DNA from: Eledone cirrhosa
Taxonomy: Eukaryota; Mollusca; Cephalopoda; Octopoda; Eledonidae
Assembly (NCBI GenBank): GCA_964016885.1
Contig: OZ024740.1
Coordinates: 300,425,209 to 300,489,208 of the forward strand
Reading direction: 5' to 3'
Length of the DNA stretch: 64,000 nt
Made by a program: the position numbers and the translations under genes. The notes below the pieces were generated by a model that ran no database searches, was not told where the DNA came from, and was given only the letters and a program-made list of their open reading frames with translations. This document shows, in pieces, positions 20,956 to 32,352 of this stretch; the stretch's first letter is position 1; the number at the start of each line of letters is the position of its first letter.

Positions 20956-23900
20956 CTACAGGTGCATACTCAGAGCGGGCCGGTTCTCTCGGACCAGACG
21001 CGCAACTTTCACCCACCTTTCAATAAATTTACTAGAAGACAGCACTTCCCTCTCCACCCTGATTTTCCTCTTCAAGTGAAACTTGAAAAAGTTAAACTGT
21101 GATTGGCCGAGAAGGAAAGTATCCGTCTTCAACCCTTTCAACCTTGTCCAGCACACAATCTCTTTCGCCATGGCTACCAGGCAGATAAAAACTGCTTGCC
21201 CTTCCTCCTCTTTAAAGGAGGGCGGGCGGGGCTATCTGCACAATGGACTCAGTCGATAACCGGATCCGTCCTACACGCGACAACAACTGTTCGACATAGC
21301 CCCACAAGTCAACAATCCACGGTCACCGAATGAGTGCGTGCAGGACAGTTTCGTCGCTTTGCGCGCATCTCGGACAGGCTCGGCTGACAATCTCCGTGCC
21401 TGTTGAGTTTATCCCGAACCGGCATCGCTCCCCGGTAGCACTTCCAGGCTAGGAAATTCTGGAAGTTGTCCATAGGCCCTGGGCTAAAAGTTCTCTTGAA
21501 GTGAGCGAACAGTTGATCGTCTTGACGCCCAGCGTCTCCCCGAAAACCTTGTCGCGCTTTCCCTCCACTAGCCCTCTATAGAACGCCGAGGTAGATGTTC
21601 CACCGATATCAGTGCCCAGCTGGTAGAGGGAGGTGAGCGCTAGGAGACATTCCAGCTTCCAAGCGATATCCTTCAGTCTTTTCCTGATCCAGGACGGGAG
21701 CTCCGTCAAGGAGACGATCTGGGTAAAAGAGCGTCTGGCAAACGGCGACCACACCTGCTTACCGTCAAGGAGGCACCAGAGATGGCGCACCCTCAGCGCA
21801 TGTTTAAGCGTCATCAGCCACGGGTACTAACAGCAGATGGATCGTCTGATCATGGGAGCACATCCTTTCCACAAAAAGCGGAAAATATGGCGCTCCATTT
21901 TGGTCAGAGTTGGGCGGGGCAGGGTACGACGGACGCGATGTACACGCTCGCCACCTCCGCCCGACCTTTCAGATATTCTACTCTCGGGCAATTTCTGGGC
22001 GAGAGAGGCCACCTTGCTCGTCGACTCGCTCCAGTTTTTCTCCATCTGGCAGTCCAGACCGAATCAGATCCCAATATATTTAACCGGTCCTTCGGTCCAG
22101 CTCCCCACGACGCTGTCGGACGACATGGACTTGCTTCTCCAGGTGCCAAATTGCAAACCCACCGAATTTGCTTGGTTTATCTTTGCTCCTGTCACCTCTT
22201 CGTATTCTTTAGAGCGGTGCCGAGCATCTGGACAGGCTTGGTGCTCCACACCACCATGGTGACCTCGTCGGCGTAAGATGGCATGGATCTCCCGTATCCC
22301 AATTTGCGTGGGACGCTCCTGATCGTCTCCAATTTGTGCAGTAATGGTTCGAGGGACGAGAGGGGACAACCCTGGCGGTCCGAGCGCATGATGCAGAACG
22401 GCTGCGACAGGTGACTATTCACCCTCACAATCGAGCAGATGTTGCTGTGCATCGCAGCGTTCCAGCCCCTAAAGACGGGCCCTAAGCCGGCCACCTCCAG
22501 GACCGCAGCCAAGTACCAATGTTGGTCCCTATCAAGTGCTTTAGATTGATCAAAGTTGATCAGGACCCCACCCGCGCCAGGTTCCTTAACTACCCTCTAT
22601 ATAATGTATCGCATGAGATGGAGGTTGTATTGGATGGATCTGTCCGGAATGGTGCATGTCTCCGCCTCTCCCACCAGGTCACCAACGACAAGCGCCAATC
22701 TCTTTGCTAACACCCTGGCCAAAATCTTGAACTCTGCGTCTAGCAGCGTTATCGGCCTGAAATTGTCTATAACGTCCCCCTTGTTCAGGTCTTTTCTCAA
22801 CAGCACCACCGCTCCCCGGCTCACAAAACAGGGAATGCTCCCGTTCTGCTGCCAGTTGAAGTAGACATCTACCAAGAGATCGCCGAAAATTTTTGGCCTG
22901 TACGCATAAAGCTGTTATCGGCTATTCGCAGTACTGCGCTGCAGTCGTCGAGAGCCGCGGCAGTCCATCGAGGTATGCACCGGAATCCATATTCCGATCC
23001 ACCCCGCCCCTCTCCCGAACAATTGAGTAAAGTGCTGTTGAAAAGCCGCACACATATGCTCGGGTTCGAGCAGCATGTGCGCGTTTTTATCAGGCAAAGA
23101 GCGAATTGTGGATATGGTGCCACGTCGCGTCTACAACAACCGGGCTTATTGAAGGGCTTTCGTCCCCTCGTGTCTCAGAGCACATGCTCTAACTCTGACA
23201 ACGCAGCCTTCATGCTTTGCGTTGAAGAATTGGTCGACCCCAATCTCGCGGCAAGCACGTCGGTTGCGATCGCTGTCCTAAACGCCTCTTCCAGATTTCT
23301 AACTAGTTCTCCCTCTACTCTATTTTCATCTATCACTAACCCTTTGCTAAACCTTATCGATTCTACTTTAATAGCCCTTTTGAGGGTAAACCACCACCTG
23401 TTGTTGACGTCCGCACCCGTCAACGCACGCTTAACTAATTCGCTAATCCGACTCTGTAGGCTTTGCGCGCCAGGAACGAGGCGTTCAGCTTCCGGTAACC
23501 GAGCCCTTCCCTACGGAGTCTATCTAAGTCAACTTCACAGATCACAAATTTGGGATGCCTATAATCGATTACTTTAAATTGTGGACAACCTAAACTAGCT
23601 TTATCTGTTTCCCTACAGAATATCCTATCTAAATACAATGTGGATGACTTCATGCGCTTTGTCCATATCCACATTGGCACATTCGGATAATCCAGTCTAT
23701 AACTGTCAGAGAGTTCAAAATGTCTGAGCAGGTTGTTGAGGCTTTTACACTTCCTCCCTTGTCTAGTAGCCCCACATAATCCCAGCGTGCATGTAAAATA
23801 CCGTTCCAGTCGCCCAATAACACTAAAGAGCGGTACGTTCCAAGGAAGGTCTCTGGACATCTGAAGAAATCTGGCCGTCCTGCTACTGTTGGGACATAGC

Positions 23901-24225
23901 CGGCTACTAGCCTGAAAGCATTGCCTTCGCTGCCGGTCACTTCCAGCTTTACCGACTTACCTTCTGGGTCCAGGAAGATGGCCCGTATAACGAAATCCAC
24001 GCCTCTCCGAAAAAGCACAGCAACACCACCCACGATCCCGGACAGATGGGAGATGCGTATACATCGTAGCCGCCGAAGATCAGTGCGTAGGCTCTTGCTT
24101 CGGATATTTTGGTCTCACTGATGGCCACCACATCTGTTTAGTGACCTCAGGTCGTTGAGAAGATGACATTGCTTCCAAGATGATCCCAGGCCATGTACAT
24201 TTACATTGCCTATTCTGAGTACGGC
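20956..24225 (-). pseudogene. LINE ORF2 copy A: EEP endonuclease, RT, zinc finger
   Basis: Read from 24225 downward, the fragments encode an exonuclease-endonuclease-phosphatase (EEP) domain with VAISETKISEARAYA and VLLGDWNGILHARWD (24131-23435). Next come NNRWWFTLKRAIKVESIRF (23423-23175) and an RT with DNFRPITLLDAEFKILARVL and the TIPDRSIQYNLHLMRYI block (22875-22597). QGCPLSSL and a YADE-like sequence follow in place of the YADD motif (22512-22192), then a C-terminal zinc-finger region (about 21560-20956). EEP nicks target DNA and RT copies the RNA from the nick. Numerous frameshifts and the altered catalytic motif make the copy dead. Confidence 0.8.
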
Positions 24226-24260
24226 CATGCTAGATGAGGAACGGGGTAAGTGAGAAAGAA

Positions 24261-26288
24261 TCACTTACATTGATCTTGTGGTGAAGGGCCAGTAGAACCG
24301 TCCCTACAACTCGTCATGGGAGTCTCCAAGATGATATCTGTATAGATTTCTTTGCAGAGTGACCCCCTGAAATCACCAATTGCGTTCGGGAATTTTTGTT
24401 TTAATCGTTTGTAATCGTCAAGTTTAATTTCCACAATGTTAATATTTGTTGGTAATGTTCTTGATGTTGGTAGGGTGTGGTAATTTATGTCTGTAATGTC
24501 TGTGTGTTGTTTTAGATGTTCCATTAATCCTTTGTGTGTGATATTTATGGCTCTGTACTTTTTGGGTGGGGGAGGGGGGTTGATTCTGTTGCTGTTTTCC
24601 TGTTGCTTTGGGTGTGTGTGCTTTGTTGTGTTTGTGATGTTGTTGTTTTTGGTGCTGCTGGTGGTGGTGTAGTTGTTGTTGGTGATGATGCTTGTGGTGG
24701 TGATGGTGATGGTGATGGTGGTGGGGTTGCTGCATGTCTCCTTGCAGCTTTTACTCCTCTTTCTTTCCCTTCGGTTTTGCCAGAGAAGCTGTGGTGTTCT
24801 TCCGTTTGATTTTTTTTTTGTTGACAACCGTTTTCCACTCCTCAGCCTCCTCATACTCCATGTCTGACTGTTAGAGGTCGAAGAGGAGTATGAGATCTAC
24901 CCTCTCATTTGTGCTTTTTGTTATTGGTGGTGGTGGTGGAGGTGGTGCTGGTCTGCCGTTCTTGGCACAGATGCAGCTAGTGAAACTGTTTCTGTTACAG
25001 CAGTTGCCGCCGCTGTTTTTGTTGTCCGTGGCTTTAGTGTGGCTGCCACGGACCTTGTCCTCCCACACTCTGTAGAAGCTCCCGACTTTTTCGCTGACTT
25101 CTCTGTTTCTGATGGCAGTGATTCCGGCGTTGGAAGGAGGGGTGTTTTCGCCTTTCTTATTTTCTGTGGGCAGAAGGGCCTGAGGTGAGACTTCGATCCA
25201 CAGTTGAAGCACTTTGGGACCCTTCCTTCCACAGATATGGAAGATTAGGAGCCATTCCCGAGGTCTATTCTGTCGGGAATAGCGCCGATGCAGTCGTTGT
25301 CGGTATGGATGTGCATCTCCATTCCAATACCGGACCAGTCCTCTCTCTCTAACTTCTGCACATGTAGAATGTTTGTTCTATCCGCGATGCCCGCAAAAAC
25401 AGACACGACCAGCCAAAGCACGGGTACGTAGGGCGGAAGCTGGGTTACCCTGACCTTTGCAATGTTTTTCTCCGCAGCAAAACGGGACTAATGTTATGTC
25501 ATCACTTCATAGTCTCCTCAGTGAGGGCGATTTTGCTTCCTGGGTGGTAGCAAAAAGGACGTCCACGGTAGCATCTTTCTTTCCTCGGGTGATGTAGGTT
25601 TCCCGTGTCCACACAGTTCCCAAGGCCTTCTGGATTTGGGCCTCCGAGGCTCTCTCCACACGACGCGATTTCGTAGCAATAGTGCGTTAAGACACTGTAC
25701 GTCGCTCTGGTTCCTCCAGGAAGTCGGTTGGTGGTTTGAAGGACACTGAAAATTCAGTTCTGGTTGCCATGTGTCTTGTGACCGCCATCTCCTCCTCTCT
25801 GACCAGTACTGTTTCTATGCTGGGAGCAACCTTTGCAAAAGATATGGTCCCTTTTTCAGTGGCTTCATTGTTGCCGCCGCTGCTGCTGCTACTGGTCTTG
25901 CTTTTGGTGCTGTTGCTACTGCTACACATGGTGTTGTTGGTGCTGTTGCTATTATCACGGTTGCAGTTGGTTGTGTTGTTGGTGCCGCCGTTGTTGTTGT
26001 TCTCGGTGCAATTTGTATTGTTGCTGTTGGTGTTGTCACTATTTGTTTTCATATTTGTGGTGTTAATATTGTGGCATTTGTTGTCGTTTCTTTTCTGTTG
26101 TCGGCATTTTGGTTGTCGCTGTTACTGTTGTGGTTGGTATGGTCATTTTTTTCAAAATTAGTATTCTCAGTGTTGTCATTCCTGTCTTTGTTCACGTTGT
26201 CTGTGGTGGTCTTTGTTGTATTAATTTCTGTGTTCGCCGTAGCCCTCCTCTCAACTCGGATGTCGTTGTCACACGACAGGAGACACAT
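24261..26288 (-). pseudogene. LINE ORF1 copy A with CCHC zinc knuckle
   Basis: Successive minus-strand frames encode an Asn/Thr-rich N-terminus (26288-25687) and a decayed middle (25680-25240). A zinc knuckle CFNCGSKSHLRPFC (Cys-X2-Cys-X4-His-X4-Cys, about 25200) follows. The frames end with a Thr/Asn/Pro/His-rich linker and a C-terminal conserved block containing DDYKRLKQKFPNAIGDFR (about 24400-24330). ORF1 proteins of this clade bind element RNA. Order and motifs match copies B and C. Several frameshifts are present, so the copy is inactive. Confidence 0.7.
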
Positions 26289-26386
26289 CGCTGGGGGCGT
26301 GGCTCAGGCATGTTTTGTGTTCTTCGATAATTTTTATATGTAAACAGTTCAAATATTTGAGTCAAAAGGCCCAAATATTATACTTT

Positions 26387-26949
26387 CCTCTGTGGAGAGA
26401 GAGAGAGGAGACTATGGCTCACATTGTATCCGAGTGTAAACACCTAGCCCAGACACACTATAAGGGCTGGAGATATGATGTGACGGGCAGGGTGATCCAC
26501 TGGCACCTATGCAAAGTAAACAATTTACCACACTCTGAGAAGTGGTATGAGCCAGACTCGGTGATAGAAAACGATCAGGTGAAGGTGCTATGTGATTTTA
26601 GGATACAGACGGACAAGAAATGATAGCACAATAGGCATGACCTGGTGGTTTTGGACAATGAGAAAAGATCGGCCTGATTGTACATGTAGCCTGCCCATTT
26701 GTCACGAGAGTGCAAGAAAAGGAGATGGAGAAAATTAATCGATACCAGGACTTAAAGTGGGAGGTAAAAAGGATTTGGAACTGCCATGAAGTCAGAGTCG
26801 TCCCGATTGTCATAGGCGCACTAGGTACTATCTCAAAGAGTTTCCAAGGAGGGTTAAAGAAAATTAGTCCAGCCCCGCTTTTTGGAACACTTCAAAAGGC
26901 ATGCTTGCTGGGAACAGCAACAACACTCCGATACGTCCTGAATATATGA
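26387..26949 (+). pseudogene. C-terminal endonuclease region of R4/Dong-like ORF
   Basis: The first frame holds AHIVSECKHLAQTHYKGW (zinc-binding-type His/Cys) and GRVIHWHLCKVNNLPHSEKW to a stop at 26623. The remaining coding part continues in a shifted frame to 26949, ending in RVVPIVIGALGTISKSFQGG. In R2/R4-type LINEs this C-terminal region is a restriction-enzyme-like endonuclease. The better-preserved copy at 61993-62340 shows its SDLVVLD and LIVDVACPFD motifs. Here that part is disrupted by a nonsense codon and a frameshift. Complete to the C-terminus, but a fragment. Confidence 0.75.
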
Positions 26950-27045
26950 GGCTGCTGGTAGCGGCTTGATATACATTTCAACAAACTTTCCAGTTAAATA
27001 ACATCAACCACTGAGACTCAAAGAACAATACTACTACGACTAATA
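26387..27045 (+). mobile_element. 5'-truncated R4/Dong-like LINE, 3' end only
   Basis: A plus-strand fragment closely matching 61990-62625, the 3' end of the R4/Dong-like element further along. It contains the C-terminal coding part and the 3' tail ending in 'ccactgagactcaaag', followed by an (AAT)n tract at about 27042-27067. On the other side of that tract lies the 3' end of LINE copy B in opposite orientation. Severe 5' truncation is usual for LINE insertions. Confidence 0.8.
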
Positions 27046-27068
27046 ATAATAATAATAATAATAATAAG
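27042..27068. repeat. (AAT)n tract shared by two LINE 3' ends
   Basis: About nine AAT units. To the left is the 3' end of a plus-strand R4/Dong-like LINE; to the right is the 3' end of minus-strand LINE copy B. Confidence 0.9.
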
Positions 27069-27319
27069 GATTTCTTTATTAACAACAAGGGTTTACATAA
27101 AGTAGACATTAAGGACAGTGCAGGACAATACAGGACGGTAGAAATGGGCATTTCTGCGTGTAAAAAACAAAAACAGAGGATGTAACAAAAAAATAACAAT
27201 GAAAAATTCCCCAATAGGGGGGAGACTTCGGAGGGACTTTTGCGGGGAAAGCCCAGTTAAAGGCCACAATGACCCTGACCACCAAGGCAAGTGCCCTCTC
27301 CCAGTTTTCCACCTTTAAT

Positions 27320-27931
27320 TTACAAATATATACTCAGAGTAGGCCCATTCACTCGGGCCATTCTTTCTTCTCTCACCCATCTTTCAACAAAATGCTGGGA
27401 AGAGAGCACTTCCCTCTCTACTCTGATTTTCCTTTTCAAATGAAATTTGAAAAAGTCAATCAGAGCATCACCGAAGAGGTAAGTGCTCGTCTTCAGCCCT
27501 TTCAAACGTGTCCACCATACTATCTCTTTCGCCATGGCCACCAGACAGATAAAAACTGCCTGACTTTCCCGGCTAAAGGAGGAGGGCGGGGCAATCCTCA
27601 CGATGGACTCAGATGATAGCCGGATCCGTCCTAAACGCGACAGCAGGTGTTCGACATAAACCCACAAGTCACCAATTTTCGGACACTGGACGAGTATGTG
27701 CAGGACGGTTTCGTCGCCCTGCGCGCATCTCGGACATGCCCGGCTGACGGCACCGCCATGCCTGTAGAGTTTATCCCGAACGGGCAAGGCTCCTCGGTAG
27801 CACTGCCAGGCCAGAGATTTCTGGAAGTTGTCCATAGGCCCTGTCCCAAAAATTCTTCCGAAGAGATTGGCTAGTTGATTTTCGTCGACGCCTAGAGTTT
27901 CCCCAAGTACGTCGTCACTCTTCCCCTCCAC
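27320..27931 (-). pseudogene. LINE copy B ORF2 C-terminus, zinc-finger (zf-RVT)
   Basis: An open minus-strand frame of 203 residues. It contains WQCYRGALPVRDKLYRHG, then CPRCAQGDETVLHILVQC, which is the Cys-X2-Cys ... His-X4-Cys pattern of the zf-RVT domain found C-terminal to RT in L1-like and plant LINEs. A basic tail (FFKFHLKRKIRVEREVL) follows. The domain is thought to help bind the template or target. It is a downstream piece of ORF2, separated from the RT part by a frameshift and stop near 27945. The ATG at 27931 is not a natural start. Confidence 0.8.
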
Positions 27932-27949
27932 TAATCCTCTATAGAACGC

Positions 27950-29758
27950 CTAGGTAGAGTTTCCACCGATCACATTGCCCGATTGGTCGAGGGCTGGTAG
28001 CGCCTGAAGACATTCCAGTCTCCAGGCGCTCCCTCTCGGTCTGGGCTTGACCCAGGACTGCAGCTCCGTCAAGGAAACGAGCTGGGAAAATACGTGTCTA
28101 GCAAACAGCGACCACGCCTGATCACCGTCGAGGAAGAGGTGGAGATGTCGTAGCCTGAGCGCATGCCTGCGCATCATCATCCACGGCATGCCCAGCCCTC
28201 CACGTAGCGGGTGTTGACAACAGATGGACCGCCTGACCATCGGAGCGCGTCCCTTCCACAAAAAGCGAAAGAGCAAACGCTCCAGCGCAGTCAGGCGAGG
28301 CTTAGAACAAGGTACGACGGTCAGGCGGTAGCAGATGACAGACGCGATGTACGCGTTAGCCACCTCCGCTCGACCTTTCAGGGATAGCTTCCTCTCCGCC
28401 CATTTCTGGGTGAGAGAAGCCACCCTGCTCGTCACCTCGTCCCAGTTTTTGTCCGTCTGGAGGTCCGGACCGAACCAAACCCCTAGCAATTTAACCGGTC
28501 CGTCCATCCAGCGTCCGACGACGCTGTTGGACGGCATGGACCTGCCTCTCCAGGTGCCGAGCTGCAGGCCCACTGACTTTTCCTGTTTGATCATTGCTCC
28601 TGTTACTGCTTCGTATTCTCTTAGTGTAGTGCCGATCGCCTCGATGTGTTTGGCGTTCGACACCACTACGATGACATCGTCCGCATATGCTGACACGAAT
28701 GTTCCGCATCCTAGTTCGCGCGGGACGCCCCTCAACGTCTCCAGTTTGTGCAGTAATGGCTCGAGAGTCAATACGTACAAGAGGGACGAGAGGGGACATC
28801 CTTGGCGGACCGAGCGCATGTTTTGAACGGTTCCGACAGGTGACCGTTCACTCTCACCACAGAGCAGATGTCGCTGTCCATGGCAGCGATCCAGCCTCTG
28901 AAGACGGGCCCAAAGCCAGCCGCCCTCAGGACTGCCGCTAGGTAACGATGGTCGACCCTATCTAAAGCGTTCGACTGTAAATTGATCAAGGACCCACTCG
29001 TGCCAGGTTCCCTAGCTACCCCCTCTACGATGTATCGCATGAGGTGGAGGTTGTCGTGGATAGATCTGTCGGGAATGGCGCACGTCTTCGACTCTCCCAC
29101 CAGTCCACCAACGACAAGCGCCGACCTCTTTGCTAGAACCTTGGCCAAAATCTTGAACTCTGTGTTTTACAGAGTTATAGGCCTGAAATTGTCTATGTTA
29201 TCCCCCTTGTTCGGATCCTCTCTCAGCAGTGCCACCGCTCCTCGGCTCACAGAGCTGGGAATTCTCCCGTTCTGTTGCCAGTTGCAGTAGACATCCGCCA
29301 AGAGGCCTCCGAACAAGTCTGGCATCTGTGTAAAGTTCATAGGGCAGACCATCCAAACCAGACGATTTACCCCTTGTGCAGCCAGTCATTGCATCCCGTA
29401 CTTCAGCGGTTGTTATCGGCTTTTCGCAACACTCCGCCTCAGTGGCCGAAAGCCGCGGCAGTCCGTCGAGGTAGACACTAAAGTCCATCCCTCGATCCGG
29501 CCCGCCACTGCCCCCGAACAGTTGAGCGAAGTGTCGCTGAAAAGCTTCACACATTTGCCCGGGATCGAGTAGCATGCGCCCGTCGTGGTCCACCAAAGAC
29601 CGGATCGTGGCTTTGTTGCCACGACGCGCCTCCGCCACTCGGGCCCATTGAACGGCTTTCGTCCCCTCGTGTCTGAGAGCACGCACCCTAGCTCTGACAA
29701 CGCAGCCTTCGTGCTTTGCATTGAAGAATTGATCAAGGGCCAATTTCGCCGCAAGCAC
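27950..29758 (-). pseudogene. LINE copy B ORF2 reverse transcriptase region
   Basis: Three overlapping frames make up the RT. Frame 29758-29198 covers the connection and fingers (CEKPITTAEVRDAMTG, KSSGLDGLPYELY). A short shift leads into NIDNFRPITL and then frame 29148-28768 (AKVLAKRSALVV, CAIPDRSIHDNLHLMRYIV). Frame 28819-27950 has MRSVRQGCPLSSLLYVL (motif B), SAYADDVIVVVS (motif C with both catalytic Asp), FLWKGRAPMVRRSICC and LRGGLGMP. The PDRSIHDNLHL block and the FLWKG-LRGGLGMP thumb are characteristic of the Tx1/L1 group. Catalytic residues remain; frameshifts near 29320, 29160 and 28820 break the protein. Confidence 0.85.
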
Positions 29759-29896
29759 GTCGGTCGCGATGCCTTTGCTAAGCGCCTCATCTAATTTTCT
29801 AACTAATTCTCCCTCTGCTCTATCTTTCTCTATTGCTAAAGTCTTACTAAACCTAATGGACTCTATTCTAATTGCTCTTTTCAGAGCAAACCACCA

Positions 29897-30733
29897 CTAG
29901 TTGTTGACTATGGCCCCCGTCAACGCCCGCTTAACTAGTTCGCTAATCCGGTCTCTGTAGGCCTTGCGCGCTGGTAAGGACGCGTTTAACTTCCAGTAGC
30001 CGGGTCCTCGTCTATGAAGCCTATCTAAGTCAAGCACACAGATCACGAATTTGTGGTCCGTGTAGCTGACTATCTTGAATTGTGGACAGCCTATGCTAGA
30101 CCTATCTATTTCCCTACAAAATACTCTATCTAGATATGATCTGGATGACCCTATGCGATTTGTCCAAGTCCACATTGGCACATTCGGGAAATCCAATAGG
30201 TACCTGTCAGACAGTTCAAAACGTCTGAGCAGGTTGGTGAGACTCTTGCACCCTCCTTCCCTATCCACTAATCCCACACAATCCCAGCGTGCATCTAAGA
30301 TCCCGTTCCAGTCGCCCACTAACACTAAAGAGCGGGACGTTCCAAGAAAGGTCTCCAGACGCCGGAAGAAATCAGGCCGCCCTGCTCCTGTCGGGGCATA
30401 GACGGCCACTAACCTGAAAGCTTGCCCGTCTCCGCTGGTCACGTCCAGCACCACCAACTTACCTTCTGGGTCCAGGAAGATGGCCCGTATGGCAAGATCC
30501 AAACCTCTCCGAAAAAGCACAGCAACTCCTCCCCCCGATCCCGGACGGCTGGGAGATGCGTACACATCGTAGCCGCCGAAGATCGGTGCGAAAGCCTGTG
30601 CTTCGGAGATTCTGGTTTCGCTGATGGCCACTACATCTATGTTTAGTGACCTGAGGTCGTTGAGCAGGTGGCCCTGCTTCCATGACGACCCCAAGCCACG
30701 CGCATTTATGCTGCCTTTTCTGAGTGAGGTCAT
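29897..30733 (-). pseudogene. LINE copy B ORF2 EEP (APE-type) endonuclease
   Basis: An intact 278-residue minus-strand frame starting at ATG 30733. EEP motifs appear in order: SINARGLG (Asn), VAISETRISEAQ (Glu), VAVYAPTG, VLVGDWNGILDARWD (Asp-X-Asn) and FKIVSYTDHKFVI (the Asp-His pair). Members nick target DNA to prime reverse transcription. The frame ends in a TAG just before WWFALKRAIRIESIRF. Copies A and C have a sense codon (Arg or Lys) at this position, so this is a nonsense mutation and not a natural end. It is the natural N-terminus of ORF2, directly downstream of ORF1 (35 bp gap). Confidence 0.85.
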
Positions 30734-30767
30734 GTTGAAAAGGAGTGGAAAAGATGGGAAAGACCAC

Positions 30768-32340
30768 TTACCTTACTTCTCGTAGGGGAAGGACGGTTTT
30801 TCCATCCTTTTCACTGCTTGTGGCCTCCTCAGGAAGGATGTCCTTATAAATCCTCCTGGAGAGTGCTTGTCGGAAGTCTCCGATGTCTTTGGGGAATTTT
30901 TGTTTTAGTGTCATGTACGTTTTCTGTGTGATGCGAGTGATTTGTATGTGTGGAGGTGGTGTGAATTTTGGGGTTGTTGTGTAGTCTTTTTCTGTGATGC
31001 TGGTGTTGTGTTGGATGTAGTGTAATAATTGCTTGTTGTTCAAATTTAATGCTGTGTAGTGTGTATCGTTTTGGTTGTTTTGTTTTGTTTGCGTTTGTTG
31101 TGGGTTTGTTTCTGTTTCGCATTTTGGTGACTTTTGTGGTGTAGGTGATGGTGGTGTTGGGGTTAATGATGGTGATGGTGTTGGTGTTTGGGTTGATGGG
31201 GTTGGTGATGCTGGTGTGGATGGTGGCATATCTGTCCTAACTTTTTTGTTTCTTAATTTATTTGTTTCCCTCTGTATTTTGTTTTTGGAGGGGGGAGGAA
31301 GAGAATTTTTTCTTTTTTGGTTTCTTTTTTTTTTCCGGATATCGTTTCCCACTCCTCGTCGTCACAATCTGTCTCCAGTTGTGATAGGCCGGGGAGTGGA
31401 AAATGCTCCACAGCCGTTAGTTTTGGTTGTGGCGTGGTGGATGGTGTAGGCGCTGGTGCTAGTTCTGAAGCGTTGGGTGGTGGTGGTATTGGTTTTGCTG
31501 GTGGTGGTGGTGGTTTTGGTTTTGCTACTGTTGCTGGGGTTGTTGCTGTTATAGTTGCTTCTGTTGTTGCTGCTACAGTTGTTGCTGCCATCTCTGCTAC
31601 TGGTGGTGTTGATGGTTGTGTCACTGGGGTGGGTAGGAGAGGTGGCCTCAACCTTTTAGTTTGAGGGCAGAAAGCCCTTAGGAGGATTCCTTCAACACAA
31701 ACGACACACCTAGGTTTTCTGCCCTCGACAATTACCGTGAGGTGGCTGCCGTCAGTGAGGTCTATTACCTCTGGGATCTCCTCAATGCTTTTTTGGTCCG
31801 CTTGGATCAGGAGCTCCATCCCAGATCCGGACCAGTTCTCCTGCTTTTCTTTTGCTATTGCTATTATTTTCGTGTTGGCTTCGATGCCGGCGAGGACAGC
31901 TGCTATTAGCCAGGGAATTTTGATGGCCGGTGGAACGTGGGTCACCCTGATCTTTACGAGTCTCTGGCCACAATAGCTTGGGACGAGTGTGAAGTCGTCA
32001 CATCTTAATGGGGCCATGGAGTGTTCTCTAGCCTCCTCTAGTGTTTCAAAGAACACGTCCACGGTTCCATACTTTTGCCCACGTCTGATGACGGTTTTTC
32101 TTGCCCACACATGTCCCAAAGCTTTTTCGATTTGGGACTCGGATGCCCGTTCCACTCGGCGCGATTTTACATTTATTGTTCTATACGACACGGTGCATAG
32201 GCGCCAATGCTCCATTTTATTAGGTGGGGGGGGGGGGGGGCTGACCCTGTACCCATCTTTCTTTACCATTTGTTTGGCATTTTCTAAATCCTCCTGAGTT
32301 ACCGTAAATGCTTCGAACTGTTTTGCTACTCTGGCGAAAC
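30768..32340 (-). pseudogene. LINE copy B ORF1, downstream copy
   Basis: The segment begins near 32340 with FARVAKQFEAFTVTQEDLENAKQMVKKDGYR and continues as a 338-residue frame (32269-31253). A globular domain (SESQIEKALGHVWARKT, TLVPSYCGQRLVKIRVTHVPP) is followed by a modified zinc knuckle CVVCVEGILLRAFC, in which the His has been replaced, then a Pro/Ala/Thr-rich linker and CDDEEWETISGKK. After a frameshift near 31300, frame 31352-30768 encodes the Thr/Pro-rich stretch and the KTYMTLKQKFPKDIGDFRQAL block. It retains a segment (GQKYGTVDVFFETLEEAREH) that is shortened in the upstream copy and in copy C. Confidence 0.75.
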
Positions 32341-32352
32341 TGAGGGGGGGTT

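Larger units (their letters stand above)
20719..26335 (-). mobile_element. Tx1/L1-like LINE copy A, degenerate
   Basis: A minus-strand non-LTR retrotransposon with ORF1 (about 26288-24261) followed by ORF2 (about 24225-20950) and a 3' end next to 'aataatgataatgg'. The 3' untranslated region, including 'ttctttattggccacaaggg', matches copies B and C in layout, but the coding sequence is clearly more diverged, so this is a separate subfamily. ORF2 is broken into many frames. The 5' limit is set where an R4-like fragment of opposite strand begins. Confidence 0.8.
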